Shown: positions 43,468 to 52,597 of the stretch, one piece after another
Layout of the letters: every line of letters starts with the position of its first letter
Position numbering within the stretch: position 1 is the first letter of the stretch
NCBI RefSeq assembly: GCF_900157385.1
Contig: NZ_LT717701.1
Location: 2,452,353-2,516,352 of the forward strand
Reading direction: 5' to 3'
DNA: 64,000 nt
Source: Mycobacterium terramassiliense
GTDB lineage: Bacteria > Actinomycetota > Actinomycetes > Mycobacteriales > Mycobacteriaceae
The notes under the pieces: generated by a model
The model's database searches: none
The model's input: only the letters and a program-made list of their open reading frames with translations
What the model was told of the DNA's origin: nothing
Program-made: the position numbers and the translations under genes

Positions 43468-43782
43468 TTACGTCTGCTGGCTCAGCGGCATGTCCATGTC
43501 GAACACCCGGGCGTGCAGCACGGTGCGGTTCCGCAACGCGGCGCGCACCGCGCGGTGCAGGCCGTCCTCGAGGTAGGTGATGCCCCGCCACCGCACCGCG
43601 TGCGGGAAAAGGTCGCCGTAGAACGTGGAGTCCTCCGACAGCAGCCGGTCCAACGCCAGCACCGTCGTCGTCGTGACCAATTCGTCCAGCCGGATCTGCT
43701 GCGGCGGTATCTGCGACCAGTCCTTGTAGGACAGCCCGTGCTCCGGGTACGGCTTGCCGTCGCGCACGCCCTTGAAAATCAT
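43468..43782 (-). CDS. Conserved hypothetical protein (Rv2375-like)
   Basis: 104 residues, rich in charged and aromatic positions (YPEHGLSYKDWSQIPP, RLDELVTTTTVLALDRLL, TYLEDGLHRAVRAAL). It corresponds by position to Rv2375, next to and divergent from hrcA in M. tuberculosis. I have seen relatives labelled VapB-like antitoxins, but no toxin gene is adjacent and no DNA-binding motif is evident. The ATG at 43782 has only a weak ribosome-binding site. Function unknown. Confidence 0.75.
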   Translation of the reverse strand: MIFKGVRDGKPYPEHGLSYKDWSQIPPQQIRLDELVTTTTVLALDRLLSEDSTFYGDLFPHAVRWRGITYLEDGLHRAVRAALRNRTVLHARVFDMDMPLSQQT

Positions 43783-43841
43783 TGGCGGATCGTCTCTGAC
43801 GCATCCCCCGGGCCCGACGAGTACATGGTGGACAGGCTAAC

Positions 43842-43989
43842 CCGCCTGGTGGCGACCCGCTTCGCCCGGCTACGCCGCGCTCGCGATCGCCACGGTCCGC
43901 CTGGTGGCGACCCGCTTCGCCCGGCTACGCCGCGCTCGCGATCGCCACGGTCCGCCTGGTGGCGACCCGCTTCGCCCGGCTACGCCGCG
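43842..43989. repeat. 55-bp tandem repeat (2.7 copies), VNTR-like
   Basis: Units at 43842-43896 and 43897-43951 are identical; a third, truncated after 38 bases, ends at 43989. The unit begins CCGCCTGGTGGCGACCCGCT and contains GCTACGCCGCGCTCGCGATC. It lies between the Rv2375-like gene and the hrcA promoter, ending 28 bp before the -10. Exact unit identity implies recent or ongoing copy-number change. Confidence 0.92.
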
Positions 43990-44016
43990 AATGGCGGTCA
44001 CAACCCCGTGACACCG

Positions 44017-44022
44017 TAAAAT
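44017..44022 (+). promoter_or_regulatory. hrcA -10 promoter element
   Basis: TAAAAT at 44017-44022, followed about 12 bases later by AAGGAGGT and ATG 44049. A canonical CIRCE element (TTAGCACTC-N9-GAGTGCTAA) was not found nearby, so autoregulation by HrcA at this site is not supported. Confidence 0.65.
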
Positions 44023-44048
44023 GGACGCGATCAAGGAGGTGGGAGCCG

Positions 44049-45092
44049 ATGGGAAGTGCCGACGAGCGTCGCTTCGAGGTACTGCGCGCCATCGTCGCCG
44101 ACTTCGTCTCCACCCAGGAACCCATCGGTTCCAAGTCGTTGGTCGAGCGCCACAACCTGGGCGTGTCGTCCGCGACCGTCCGCAACGACATGGCGGTGCT
44201 GGAGGCCGAAGGCTACATCACCCAGCCGCACACCAGCTCCGGACGGGTGCCCACCGAAAAGGGCTACCGCGAGTTCGTGGACCGGCTGGCCGAGGTCAAG
44301 CCGCTGTCGTCGGCCGAGCGGAGCGCGATTCAAAACTTTCTGGAATCCGGTGTCGACCTCGACGACGTGCTGCGCCGCGCGGTGCGGCTGCTGGCGCAAC
44401 TGACCCGCCAGGTGGCGGTGGTGCAGTACCCGACGCTGTCGACGTCGACCGTTCGCCACCTGGAGGTGATCGGCCTGACGCCGGCCCGGCTGCTGATGGT
44501 GGTCATCACCGACTCCGGCCGGGTGGACCAGCGCATCGTCGAACTCGGCGACGTCATCGACGACCACCAGCTGTCCCAGTTGCGCGAGATGCTGGGCCAG
44601 GCCCTGGTGGGCAAGAGGCTCGCCGCGGCGTCCACCGCCGTCGCCGACCTGGCAGGTGAGCTGCACGGGCGCAGCGGGCTGGCCAACAACCTCAGCGACG
44701 CCGTGGGCCGCTCGGCCACGGTGTTGCTGGAGTCGTTGGTGGAGCACACCGAGGAGCGCCTGCTGATGGGCGGCACCGCCAATTTGACCCGCCACGCCGC
44801 CGATTTCGGCGGTTCGCTGCGGTCCATCCTGGAGGCCCTCGAGGAGCAGGTGGTGGTGCTGCGGTTGCTGGCGGCCCAGCAGGAGGCCGGCAAGGTGACG
44901 GTGCGTATCGGGCACGAGACCGCCGCCGAGCAGATGGCGGGCACCTCGATGGTGTCCACCGCCTACGGCACCTCCGATACCGTGTACGGCGGTATGGGTG
45001 TGCTGGGCCCCACCCGGATGGACTATCCGGGAACTATCGCCAGCGTGGCTGCGGTTGCTCTTTATATCGGCGAAGTTCTGGGTGCCCGATGA
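44049..45092 (+). CDS. hrcA: Heat-inducible transcription repressor HrcA
   Basis: 347-residue repressor of chaperonin genes through CIRCE operators. N-terminal winged helix (IGSKSLVERHNLGVSSATVR, with the recognition helix in SSATVRNDM), then a GAF-like middle part and the C-terminal GPTRMDYPGTIASV motif. AGGAGG precedes ATG 44049; an earlier in-frame opening lies in the tandem repeat and was rejected. 58 bp before dnaJ2 on the same strand, forming a heat-shock operon as in M. tuberculosis (Rv2374c). Confidence 0.95.
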   Translation: MGSADERRFEVLRAIVADFVSTQEPIGSKSLVERHNLGVSSATVRNDMAVLEAEGYITQPHTSSGRVPTEKGYREFVDRLAEVKPLSSAERSAIQNFLESGVDLDDVLRRAVRLLAQLTRQVAVVQYPTLSTSTVRHLEVIGLTPARLLMVVITDSGRVDQRIVELGDVIDDHQLSQLREMLGQALVGKRLAAASTAVADLAGELHGRSGLANNLSDAVGRSATVLLESLVEHTEERLLMGGTANLTRHAADFGGSLRSILEALEEQVVVLRLLAAQQEAGKVTVRIGHETAAEQMAGTSMVSTAYGTSDTVYGGMGVLGPTRMDYPGTIASVAAVALYIGEVLGAR

Positions 45093-45150
45093 CCGCGCAC
45101 CCTGGTGTTTGTTGACGGCCGCATAACGGCGGCACAAGGAAGGTCAGGGC

Positions 45151-46296
45151 GTGGCACGCGACTATTACGGGCTGCTCGGCGTGAGCAGAAACGCCAGCGA
45201 TGCTGAGATCAAGCGCGCTTACCGCAAGTTGGCGCGCGAGCTGCATCCCGACGTCAACCCCGATGAGGCCGCGCAGGCGAAGTTCAAGGAAATCAGCGTC
45301 GCCTACGAGGTGCTGAGCGATCCGGAGAAACGCCGGATCGTCGACCTGGGCGGGGATCCGCTGGAGAACGCCGCCGCGGGCGGTGGCGGATTCGGCGGCT
45401 TCGGCAATCTGGGCGACGTGTTCGAGGCCTTCTTCGGCGGCGGCTTCAGCGGGGGTGCGGCCTCCCGCGGTCCCATCGGCCGGGTCCGGCCCGGGTCGGA
45501 CTCGCTGCTGCGGATGCGGCTGGACCTCGAGGAGTGCGCGACCGGCGTCACCAAGCAGGTCACCGTCGACACCGCGGTGCTGTGCGACCGGTGCCAGGGC
45601 AAGGGCACCAACGGCGATTCGGTGCCCGTGCCCTGCGACACCTGCGGCGGCCGCGGGGAGGTGCAGACGGTGCAGCGCTCGCTGCTGGGCCAGGTGATGA
45701 CGTCGCGGCCGTGTCCGACCTGCCGCGGCGTCGGGGTCGTCATCCCCGACCCGTGCCACCAGTGCATGGGCGACGGGCGGGTGCGGGCCCGCCGGGAGAT
45801 CAGCGTCAAGATTCCCGCCGGTGTCGGCGACGGCATGCGCGTCCGCCTGGCGGCCCAGGGCGAGGTCGGGCCCGGGGGCGGGCCGGCCGGTGACCTGTAC
45901 GTCGAGGTGCACGAACAGGCCCACGACATCTTCGTCCGCGAGGGCGACGACCTGCACTGCACGGTGTCGGTGCCGATGGTCGACGCGGCGCTGGGCGTGA
46001 CCGTCACCGTCGACGCCATCCTGGACGGTCAGAGCGAGATCACCATTCCGCCTGGCACGCAGCCGGGTTCGATCATCACGCTGCGCGGCCACGGGATGCC
46101 GCACCTGCGTTCGGGCGCCCGGGGTAACCTGCATGTCCACGTCGAGGTGGTGGTGCCGACCCGCCTGGACCACCACGACACCGAACTGCTGCGCGAGCTG
46201 AAGAACCGCCGCAGCCGCGATGTGGCCGAGGTCCGTTCCACCCACGGCGGCGGCGGGCTGTTCAGCCGGCTGCGCGAGACCTTCACCGGGCGCTAA
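45151..46296 (+). CDS. dnaJ2: Chaperone DnaJ2
   Basis: 381-residue type I J-protein that stimulates DnaK ATPase. J domain 1-68 with HPD at 32-34, Gly/Phe-rich linker (about 75-105), four CxxCxGxG-type zinc repeats (CDRCQGKG, CDTCGGRG, CPTCRGVG, CHQCMGDG) around 145-215, then the substrate-binding beta domains. GTG start with AAGGA upstream. Follows hrcA. Corresponds to Rv2373c, a second DnaJ besides the dnaK-linked one. Confidence 0.96.
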   Translation: MARDYYGLLGVSRNASDAEIKRAYRKLARELHPDVNPDEAAQAKFKEISVAYEVLSDPEKRRIVDLGGDPLENAAAGGGGFGGFGNLGDVFEAFFGGGFSGGAASRGPIGRVRPGSDSLLRMRLDLEECATGVTKQVTVDTAVLCDRCQGKGTNGDSVPVPCDTCGGRGEVQTVQRSLLGQVMTSRPCPTCRGVGVVIPDPCHQCMGDGRVRARREISVKIPAGVGDGMRVRLAAQGEVGPGGGPAGDLYVEVHEQAHDIFVREGDDLHCTVSVPMVDAALGVTVTVDAILDGQSEITIPPGTQPGSIITLRGHGMPHLRSGARGNLHVHVEVVVPTRLDHHDTELLRELKNRRSRDVAEVRSTHGGGGLFSRLRETFTGR

Positions 46297-46313
46297 GTCG
46301 CCGGGGCCCCCAC

Positions 46314-47120
46314 ATGGTGGCGACGCTGTTCTACGTTGACGCACTGCCCGACACGGGCGCGCTGGCGGTCGTGGACGGCGACGAGGGTTTCCACGCCGCC
46401 ACGGTGCGCCGGATCCGGCCGGGCGAACAGCTGGTGCTCGGCGACGGCGCCGGCCGCCTCGCCCGCTGCGAGGTCGAGCACGCCGGGCGCGACGGGCTGC
46501 GGGCGCGGGTGCTGGGGCGCTGGAGCGTCGAGCCCGGTCGCCCGGCGGTGCGGGTGGTGCAGGCGCTGCCGAAGTCCGATCGCTCGGAGCTGGCGATCGA
46601 GTTGGCCACCGAAGCGGGCGCCGACGGGTTCCTGGCCTGGCAGGCGGCGCGCTGCGTGGCCAGCTGGGAGGGCGCCCGGGTCGACAAGGGGCTGCGCCGG
46701 TGGCGGGCCGTCGCCCGTTCGGCGGCCCGGCAGTCCCGCCGGGCGCACATTCCGCCCGTCGAGGGCGTGCTGTCCACCGCCGCGCTGATCGAACGGGTTC
46801 GCCACGAGGTCGCGGCCGGGGCGGTAGTGCTGGCCCTGCACGAGTCGGCGACCGATCGGCTCGCGGATCACCATGTCGGCCAAGCGGATTCGGTGTGGCT
46901 GGTGATCGGGCCCGAGGGCGGCATCGCGCCGGACGAGATCGCCGCGTTGACCGCGGCGGGCGCCGCGGCGGTCCGGCTGGGCCCGCAGGTGCTGCGGACG
47001 TCGACCGCGGCCGCGGTGGCGTTGGGCGCGCTGGGCGTGCTCACGCCGCGATGGGACCGACCTGCGGATTCAGACGGGGCGGCAAACGAACCATTGGGAC
47101 AGGCTCCTGACCAGCGGTAG
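46314..47120 (+). CDS. rsmE: 16S rRNA m3U1498 methyltransferase RsmE
   Basis: 268-residue SPOUT methyltransferase acting on helix 44 of 16S rRNA. N-terminal PUA-like domain (HAATVRRIRPGEQL), then the knotted catalytic domain with GPEGGIAPDEI and LRTSTAA forming the SAM pocket. It starts 18 bp after dnaJ2, so is probably co-transcribed; RsmE-DnaJ linkage is common. Corresponds to Rv2372c. In M. tuberculosis PE_PGRS genes follow; they are missing here. Confidence 0.93.
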   Translation: MVATLFYVDALPDTGALAVVDGDEGFHAATVRRIRPGEQLVLGDGAGRLARCEVEHAGRDGLRARVLGRWSVEPGRPAVRVVQALPKSDRSELAIELATEAGADGFLAWQAARCVASWEGARVDKGLRRWRAVARSAARQSRRAHIPPVEGVLSTAALIERVRHEVAAGAVVLALHESATDRLADHHVGQADSVWLVIGPEGGIAPDEIAALTAAGAAAVRLGPQVLRTSTAAAVALGALGVLTPRWDRPADSDGAANEPLGQAPDQR

Positions 47121-47177
47121 ACTGGCAAGCCAGGATTTCACCACGTCAGACCCGACAAGGCAGGCATCGAAAACCAC

Positions 47178-48224
47178 GTGACGCCCCGCGAGACCAGCGC
47201 TGCTGACACGGCATCGACCTCTCACGTTCGCAGCAGCATCAACGTTCCGCCCGATCTCGTCGTGGGCCTGCTTGGATCCGCAGACGAAAACCTGCGCGCC
47301 CTCGAACGCACCCTGAACGCCGACCTGCACGTGCGCGGCAATGAGGTCACGATCTCCGGCGAGCCGGCCGACGTCGCCCTGGCCGAGCGGGCGGTCTCCG
47401 AACTGGTCGCGATCGTGGCCGGCGGCCAGCCGTTGACGCCGGAGGTGGTGCGCCACAGCGTCGCCATGCTGGTCGGCACCGGCAACGAGTCACCGGCCGA
47501 GGTCCTCACCCTGGACATCCTGTCGCGCCGCGGCAACACGATCCGGCCCAAGACGCTCAACCAGAAGCGCTACGTCGACGCCATCGACGCCAACACCATC
47601 GTCTTCGGGGTCGGCCCGGCCGGCACCGGCAAGACGTATCTGGCCATGGCCAAGGCCGTCCACGCGCTGCAGACCAAGCAGGTCAGCCGGATCATCCTGA
47701 CCCGGCCCGCCGTGGAAGCCGGTGAGCGCCTTGGTTTTTTGCCCGGCACACTGAGTGAGAAGATCGACCCGTATCTGCGGCCGCTGTACGATGCGCTCTA
47801 CGACATGATGGACGCCGAGCTGATTCCCAAGCTGATGTCGGCCGGCGTCATCGAGGTCGCGCCGCTGGGGTACATGCGTGGCCGCACCTTGAATGACGCC
47901 TTCATCGTGCTTGACGAGGCGCAGAACACCACCGCCGAGCAGATGAAGATGTTCCTCACCCGGCTCGGCTTCGGGTCGAAGATCGTCGTCACCGGCGACA
48001 TGACCCAGATCGACCTTCCCGGCGGGGCCCGGTCCGGCCTGCGTTCGGCGGTCGAGATTCTCGACAACGTCGACGACATCCACATTGCGGAGCTGACCAG
48101 TGTGGATGTGGTGCGCCACCGGCTGGTTTCGGAGATCGTCGACGCCTATGCCCGCTACGAGGAGCCCGGCTCGGGGATGAACCGGGCGGCCCGGCGGGCC
48201 TCGGGCGCCCGCAGTCGCCGATGA
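47178..48224 (+). CDS. phoH: PhoH-like ATPase (PhoH1)
   Basis: 348-residue P-loop protein. An N-terminal KH-like segment (about 30-75) precedes the ATPase core with Walker A GPAGTGKTYLAMAKAV near 150 and Walker B AFIVLDEAQNT. PhoH proteins are predicted RNA helicase/nuclease ATPases. GTG start at 47178. The stop overlaps the ybeY start (ATGA), a partnership conserved across bacteria that points to RNA or ribosome quality control. Corresponds to Rv2368c. Confidence 0.94.
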   Translation: MTPRETSAADTASTSHVRSSINVPPDLVVGLLGSADENLRALERTLNADLHVRGNEVTISGEPADVALAERAVSELVAIVAGGQPLTPEVVRHSVAMLVGTGNESPAEVLTLDILSRRGNTIRPKTLNQKRYVDAIDANTIVFGVGPAGTGKTYLAMAKAVHALQTKQVSRIILTRPAVEAGERLGFLPGTLSEKIDPYLRPLYDALYDMMDAELIPKLMSAGVIEVAPLGYMRGRTLNDAFIVLDEAQNTTAEQMKMFLTRLGFGSKIVVTGDMTQIDLPGGARSGLRSAVEILDNVDDIHIAELTSVDVVRHRLVSEIVDAYARYEEPGSGMNRAARRASGARSRR

Positions 48225-48754
48225 GCATCGAGGTTTCCAACGAGTCGGGCATCGACGTGTCCGAGGTGGAGTTGGTCAGCGTCGCGAAGTTCGTGATCGC
48301 GCGGATGGACGTCAACCCGAGCGCCGAGCTGTCGATGGTGCTGTTGGACACCGCGGCGATGGCCGACCTGCACATGCGCTGGATGGACCTGCCTGGGCCG
48401 ACGGACGTGATGAGTTTCCCGATGGACGAGCTCGAACCCGGCGGCCGCCCCGACGCACCCGAGCCGGGACCGGCGATGCTGGGCGACATCGTGCTGTGCC
48501 CGGAATTCGCCGCCGACCAGGCCGCCGCGGCGGGTCACACCCTGGGACACGAGTTGGCGCTGTTGACGATTCACGGCGTGCTCCACCTGCTCGGCTACGA
48601 CCATGCCGAGCCGGCCGAGGAGAAAGAGATGTTCGCCCTGCAGGACCGGCTGCTCGAAGAATGGGTCGCCGAACAGGTCGAGGCCTACCGCCAAGATCGC
48701 CAGGAGGAGCGCGACCGCCGGTTGCTGGACAAGTCAAGGTATTTCGACAATTGA
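48221..48754 (+). CDS. ybeY: Endoribonuclease YbeY (16S rRNA maturation)
   Basis: 177-residue metal-dependent RNase needed for 16S 3'-end processing. The zinc site HGVLHLLGYDH (three His) is complete; TDVMSFPMDE is the second family motif. A charged C-terminal tail of about 25 residues (RQDRQEERDRRLL) extends past the usual end. Overlaps phoH at the start and the next membrane protein gene at the end (TTGA), so translation is coupled. Confidence 0.95.
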   Translation: MSIEVSNESGIDVSEVELVSVAKFVIARMDVNPSAELSMVLLDTAAMADLHMRWMDLPGPTDVMSFPMDELEPGGRPDAPEPGPAMLGDIVLCPEFAADQAAAAGHTLGHELALLTIHGVLHLLGYDHAEPAEEKEMFALQDRLLEEWVAEQVEAYRQDRQEERDRRLLDKSRYFDN

Positions 48755-50034
48755 CCGGCGTTTCCCAGCTGCTGGGCGCGATCGCCCTGATCGCCCTGGG
48801 CGGCCTCTTCGCGGCGATCGACGCCGCCGTGAGCACGGTGTCGTTGGCGCGGGTGCAGGAACTGGTGCGCGAGGAGCGGCCGGGCGCGGTGTCGTTGTTC
48901 AAGGTGATGAGCGAGCGTCCGCGCTACATCAACCTGGTGGTGCTGCTGCGCATCATCTGCGAGATCACCGCGACCGTGTTGTTGGTGGTGTTCCTCTACG
49001 ACAACTTCGGCATGAGGTGGGCGTTGTTCGGGGCGGCCACCATCATGGTGGTGACGAGTTTCGTCGTCATCGGAGTCGGCCCCCGCACCCTCGGGCGCCA
49101 GCACGCCTATTCCATCTCCCTGGTGACCGCCCTTCCGCTGCGGGTGATTTCGTGGTTGTTGATGCCGCTCAGCCGGTTGCTGGTGGTGCTGGGCAACGCG
49201 CTCACCCCCGGTCGGGGGTTGCGGAACGGGCCGTTCGCCTCCGAGATCGAACTGCGCGAAGTCGTCGACCTGGCCCAGCAGCGCGGCGTGGTGGCCGCCG
49301 ACGAACGCCGGATGATCGAGTCGGTCTTCGAACTCGGTGACACCCCGGCCCGCGAGGTGATGGTGCCGCGCACCGAGATGATCTGGATCGAAAGCGACAA
49401 ATCCGCCAGCCAGGCGACCAACCTGGCCGTGCGCAGCGGTCACTCGCGCATCCCGGTGATCGGCGAGAACGTCGACGATGTCGTCGGGGTGGTGTATCTG
49501 AAAGATCTTGTCCAGCAGACATTCTCCTCGCCCGACCGGGGCCGGGACACCAAGGTGTCGCAAGTCATGCGCCCGGCGGTCTTCGTGCCGGACTCAAAGC
49601 CACTGGACGCGCTACTGCGCGAGATGCAACGCGACCGCAACCACATGGCCCTGCTCGTCGACGAGTACGGCGCGATCGCCGGCCTGGTCAGCATCGAGGA
49701 CGTGCTGGAGGAGATCGTCGGGGAGATCGCCGACGAATACGACCAGGCCGAGACGGCGCCGATAGAAGAGTTGGGCGACAAGCGGTTTCGGGTGTCGGCA
49801 CGACTGCCGATCGAGGACGTCGGCGAACTGTACGACGTCGAATTCGACGACGACCTCGACGTCGACACCGTGGGGGGCCTGGTGGCTCTGGAATTGGGCC
49901 GGGTGCCGCTGCCCGGCGCCGAGGTGGTCTCGCATGGCCTGCGCCTGCGCGCCGAGGGCGGCCCCGATCATCGGGGGCGGGTGCGCATCAACACCGTCCT
50001 GCTGAGCCCGGCCGAAGCCGACGGGTCGACGTGA
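48751..50034 (+). CDS. CNNM/CorC family membrane protein with CBS pair
   Basis: 427-residue protein: DUF21/CNNM membrane domain (1-170, four hydrophobic segments), then two CBS domains (about 195-315, EVMVPRTEM and ASQATNLAVRSGHSRIPV) and a C-terminal CorC_HlyC transporter-associated domain (DEYGAIAGLVSIEDVLEEIVG, then the RVSARLPIED part). Relatives are implicated in Mg2+ efflux or magnesium sensing. TTG 48751 overlaps the ybeY stop; the first helix begins a few residues later, which fits this start. A longer frame runs back into ybeY and was rejected. Corresponds to Rv2366c. Confidence 0.9.
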   Translation: MTGVSQLLGAIALIALGGLFAAIDAAVSTVSLARVQELVREERPGAVSLFKVMSERPRYINLVVLLRIICEITATVLLVVFLYDNFGMRWALFGAATIMVVTSFVVIGVGPRTLGRQHAYSISLVTALPLRVISWLLMPLSRLLVVLGNALTPGRGLRNGPFASEIELREVVDLAQQRGVVAADERRMIESVFELGDTPAREVMVPRTEMIWIESDKSASQATNLAVRSGHSRIPVIGENVDDVVGVVYLKDLVQQTFSSPDRGRDTKVSQVMRPAVFVPDSKPLDALLREMQRDRNHMALLVDEYGAIAGLVSIEDVLEEIVGEIADEYDQAETAPIEELGDKRFRVSARLPIEDVGELYDVEFDDDLDVDTVGGLVALELGRVPLPGAEVVSHGLRLRAEGGPDHRGRVRINTVLLSPAEADGST

Positions 50035-50037
50035 CAT

Positions 50038-50093
50038 CGAGCGTGCACTCACTGCGAAAAAATCGCGTCGAATTCGCACTCAGTGCACGCTCG
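50038..50093. repeat. Intergenic palindrome between the CBS gene and era
   Basis: 12-bp perfect arms CGAGCGTGCACT (50038-50049) and complement (50082-50093) around a 32-base centre containing CTGCGAAAAAATCGCG. It fills nearly all of the short spacer. It ends 13 bp before the era ATG, so could affect era translation or end upstream transcription. GAGCGTGCACT palindromes recur in MAC genomes as I recall. Confidence 0.7.
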
Positions 50094-50106
50094 GCGATGG
50101 GCGGCC

Positions 50107-51006
50107 ATGACTGAATTCCGTTCGGGCTTCGTGTGTTTGGTGGGCCGGCCCAATACCGGCAAGTCGACGCTGACCAACGCGCTGGTCGGCGCCAAGGTGG
50201 CGATCACCTCGAAGCGGCCGCAGACCACCCGGCACACCATTCGCGGCATCGTGCACCGGCAAGAGTTCCAGATCATCCTGGTCGACACCCCCGGCCTGCA
50301 CCGGCCGCGCACCCTGCTGGGCAAGCGCCTCAACGACCTGGTCCGCGACACCTACACCGAGGTCGACGTGATCGGGTTGTGCATCCCGGCCGACGAGGCG
50401 ATCGGCCCCGGCGACCGGTGGATCGTCGATCAGATTCGTGCGGTCGCTCCCAGGACAGCGCTCGTGGCCGTCGTCACCAAGATCGACAAGGTGCCCAAGG
50501 ACCGGGTGGCCGCGCAGCTGGTCGCCGCCAGCGAGTTGGTCGGCGACTCGGCCGAAATCGTCCCGGTGTCGGCGGTGACGGGTGCGCAGGTCGACGTGTT
50601 GATCGAGGTCCTGGCCGCGGCGCTGCCCGCCGGACCGGCCTACTACCCCGACGGTGAGCTGACCGACGAGCCCGAGGAGGTCCTGATGGCCGAGCTCATC
50701 CGCGAGGCCGCCCTGGAGGGGGTTCGCGACGAGCTGCCGCACTCGCTGGCGGTGGTGATCGACGAGGTCAATCCGCGCGAGGGGCGCGACGACCTGATCG
50801 ACGTGCACGCGATCCTCTACGTCGAGCGGGACAGCCAGAAGGGCATCGTGATCGGCAAGGGCGGCGCACGGCTACGGGAAGTGGGGACCGCCGCGCGCGC
50901 CCAGATCGAGAAGCTGCTGGGCACCAAGGTCTACCTCGACCTGCGCGTCAAGGTCGCCAAGAACTGGCAGAGCGACCCCAAACAACTTGGTCGGCTTGGC
51001 TTTTAG
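50107..51006 (+). CDS. era: GTPase Era
   Basis: 299-residue GTPase for 30S assembly and 16S rRNA processing, linked in function to YbeY upstream. G1 GRPNTGKST (13-21), G3 DTPG, G4 TKID, and a C-terminal KH domain with GKGGARLREVG. ATG 50107 gives the family length; an in-frame GTG 24 bp earlier falls inside the palindrome. The Rv2365c-type small gene found before era in M. tuberculosis is absent. Confidence 0.96.
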   Translation: MTEFRSGFVCLVGRPNTGKSTLTNALVGAKVAITSKRPQTTRHTIRGIVHRQEFQIILVDTPGLHRPRTLLGKRLNDLVRDTYTEVDVIGLCIPADEAIGPGDRWIVDQIRAVAPRTALVAVVTKIDKVPKDRVAAQLVAASELVGDSAEIVPVSAVTGAQVDVLIEVLAAALPAGPAYYPDGELTDEPEEVLMAELIREAALEGVRDELPHSLAVVIDEVNPREGRDDLIDVHAILYVERDSQKGIVIGKGGARLREVGTAARAQIEKLLGTKVYLDLRVKVAKNWQSDPKQLGRLGF

Positions 51007-51042
51007 AGAGGTTTGACCTCGGCGCGGATATCCGCCGCCGGC

Positions 51043-52536
51043 TCACCTACGCGACGGCGGCGCCCCGGCGGGCGGCGTGTCGGCACCGTGCCACCACATG
51101 GGCGGCTGCTTGGTGGACCAGCCGCAGACGGCCTCCAGCTCGGCGGCCAGCGAGATCAGCAGGCCTTCGCTGTTTGCTGGACCCATCAGCTGCACGCCGA
51201 TCGGCAAACCTTCGGCGGTAAATCCCGCCGGCACATTGATCGACGGCCACCCCAACAGGTTCCACGGCCAGGTCAACGGGCACGCGGCGATCATGGCGCG
51301 GTCGGTGCCAAAGCTGCTCAACCGGTCGAACGAGCGCGCCAACGGCGGCGGTTGGGCGGTCGTCGGGGCCAGCACCACGTCGACGATGTCGAAGATCGAG
51401 CCCACCCGCCGCTGGTCGGCCGCCTCGTGGCGGCGCGCGCTGCGCAGAATCGCCTGCCCCAGCACCTGGCCCATGCGCAGGTTCGACACCGTGCGGGGGT
51501 CCAGGATCACCCCGTCGCCCAGCCGCTCCTCCCAATCCCGCAGGCCCGCGGTGGACCGGGCCAGGAAGTTCCACGACAACCGCAGGCCGTAGTCGGGATT
51601 GCCGGGCACGACCTTGTGGCCGAGCAGCTCGAGTTGCTTGCCGACGGCCCGCGTCGCGGCCAGGATCTCGGGGTCCAGCTTGGCGCGAAAACCGGTGTAC
51701 GGGAACCGCGTCGACAGCGCGATGTTCAGCGGGCCGGGCGCCTTGCCGACATAGTCGGACGCCGTGATCGGGGGCGGCTTGTGCCGGTCGCCCTCGACGT
51801 TGCCCGACGCGGCGTCGAGCACCAGGGCCGCATCGGCCACGGTGCGCGCGAGCACGCCGTTGACCGTGATGCCGTTGAACGCCTCGGGCAGCGGCCAGGT
51901 CGAGATGCGGCCGCGCTGCGGCTTGATGCCCACCAAGTGCGTCCACGCCGCGGGGATGCGGACGCTGCCGGCGCCGTCGGAGCCGATGGCGGCGGTCACC
52001 AGGCCCGCGGCCACGGCGGCCGCGCTACCCCCCGACGAGCCGCCAGGGGTGTGCCGCCGCGACCAGGGATTGCGGGTGTGGCCGAAGCCGGGCCCGCTGG
52101 TGAACGGCCATTGGCCCAGCTCGCAGGTGTTCGTCTTGCCGACGATCACGGCGCCGGCGGCCTTCAGGCGGCGCACCACCTCGGCGTCCTGGGTCGCCGG
52201 CGCGACATACCCCTCGGTGCCGAAGGCGGTGGGCACGCCGGCGACGTCGACGTCGTCTTTGACCGCGATCGGGATGCCCAGCAGCGGCGCGGTGTCTCCG
52301 GCCGCGCGGCGCCGATCAGCCTCCGCCGCGGCGGCCAGCGCCGACTCGGTCAGCACCACCCGGAAGGCGTTCAGGGTCGGCTGGCTGGAATGGATGGCAT
52401 GCAGCGAACGGCTCACCAGTGTGGTGGACGTCACTGAGCGGCTGGCCAGCTGATATAGCAGGTCAGTCAGTGTGGGCAGGCGCTGACCGCCGGATCCGGA
52501 GATGGACCCGGTGCCCGCCCCGGAAGCGCCGATCAC
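51043..52536 (-). CDS. amiA2: Amidase AmiA2
   Basis: About 497-residue amidase-signature enzyme. The Ser-cisSer-Lys triad motifs are visible: Lys in IAVKDDVD, cis-Ser in GGSSGGSAAAVAAG and nucleophile Ser in GSDGAGSVR. Substrate unknown. GTG 52536 is preferred from the M. tuberculosis protein start (xxGAS...); a TAGTCT hexamer (52550-52545) about 8 bases before it could be a -10 for a leaderless message. It is convergent with era and divergent from recO. Corresponds to Rv2363. Confidence 0.9.
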   Translation of the reverse strand: MIGASGAGTGSISGSGGQRLPTLTDLLYQLASRSVTSTTLVSRSLHAIHSSQPTLNAFRVVLTESALAAAAEADRRRAAGDTAPLLGIPIAVKDDVDVAGVPTAFGTEGYVAPATQDAEVVRRLKAAGAVIVGKTNTCELGQWPFTSGPGFGHTRNPWSRRHTPGGSSGGSAAAVAAGLVTAAIGSDGAGSVRIPAAWTHLVGIKPQRGRISTWPLPEAFNGITVNGVLARTVADAALVLDAASGNVEGDRHKPPPITASDYVGKAPGPLNIALSTRFPYTGFRAKLDPEILAATRAVGKQLELLGHKVVPGNPDYGLRLSWNFLARSTAGLRDWEERLGDGVILDPRTVSNLRMGQVLGQAILRSARRHEAADQRRVGSIFDIVDVVLAPTTAQPPPLARSFDRLSSFGTDRAMIAACPLTWPWNLLGWPSINVPAGFTAEGLPIGVQLMGPANSEGLLISLAAELEAVCGWSTKQPPMWWHGADTPPAGAPPSRR

Positions 52537-52597
52537 GGGGTACGAGACTAACGGCGCGGATACCCGCAATGTCGCGGCGGGGTGCAAAACTATGGTG

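Noticed and set aside
43842..43989. CRISPR array
   Set aside because: The repeats are contiguous 55-bp units without spacers, and no cas genes are nearby.
43990..44048. CIRCE operator for HrcA
   Set aside because: No TTAGCACTC-N9-GAGTGCTAA or close variant was found upstream of hrcA.
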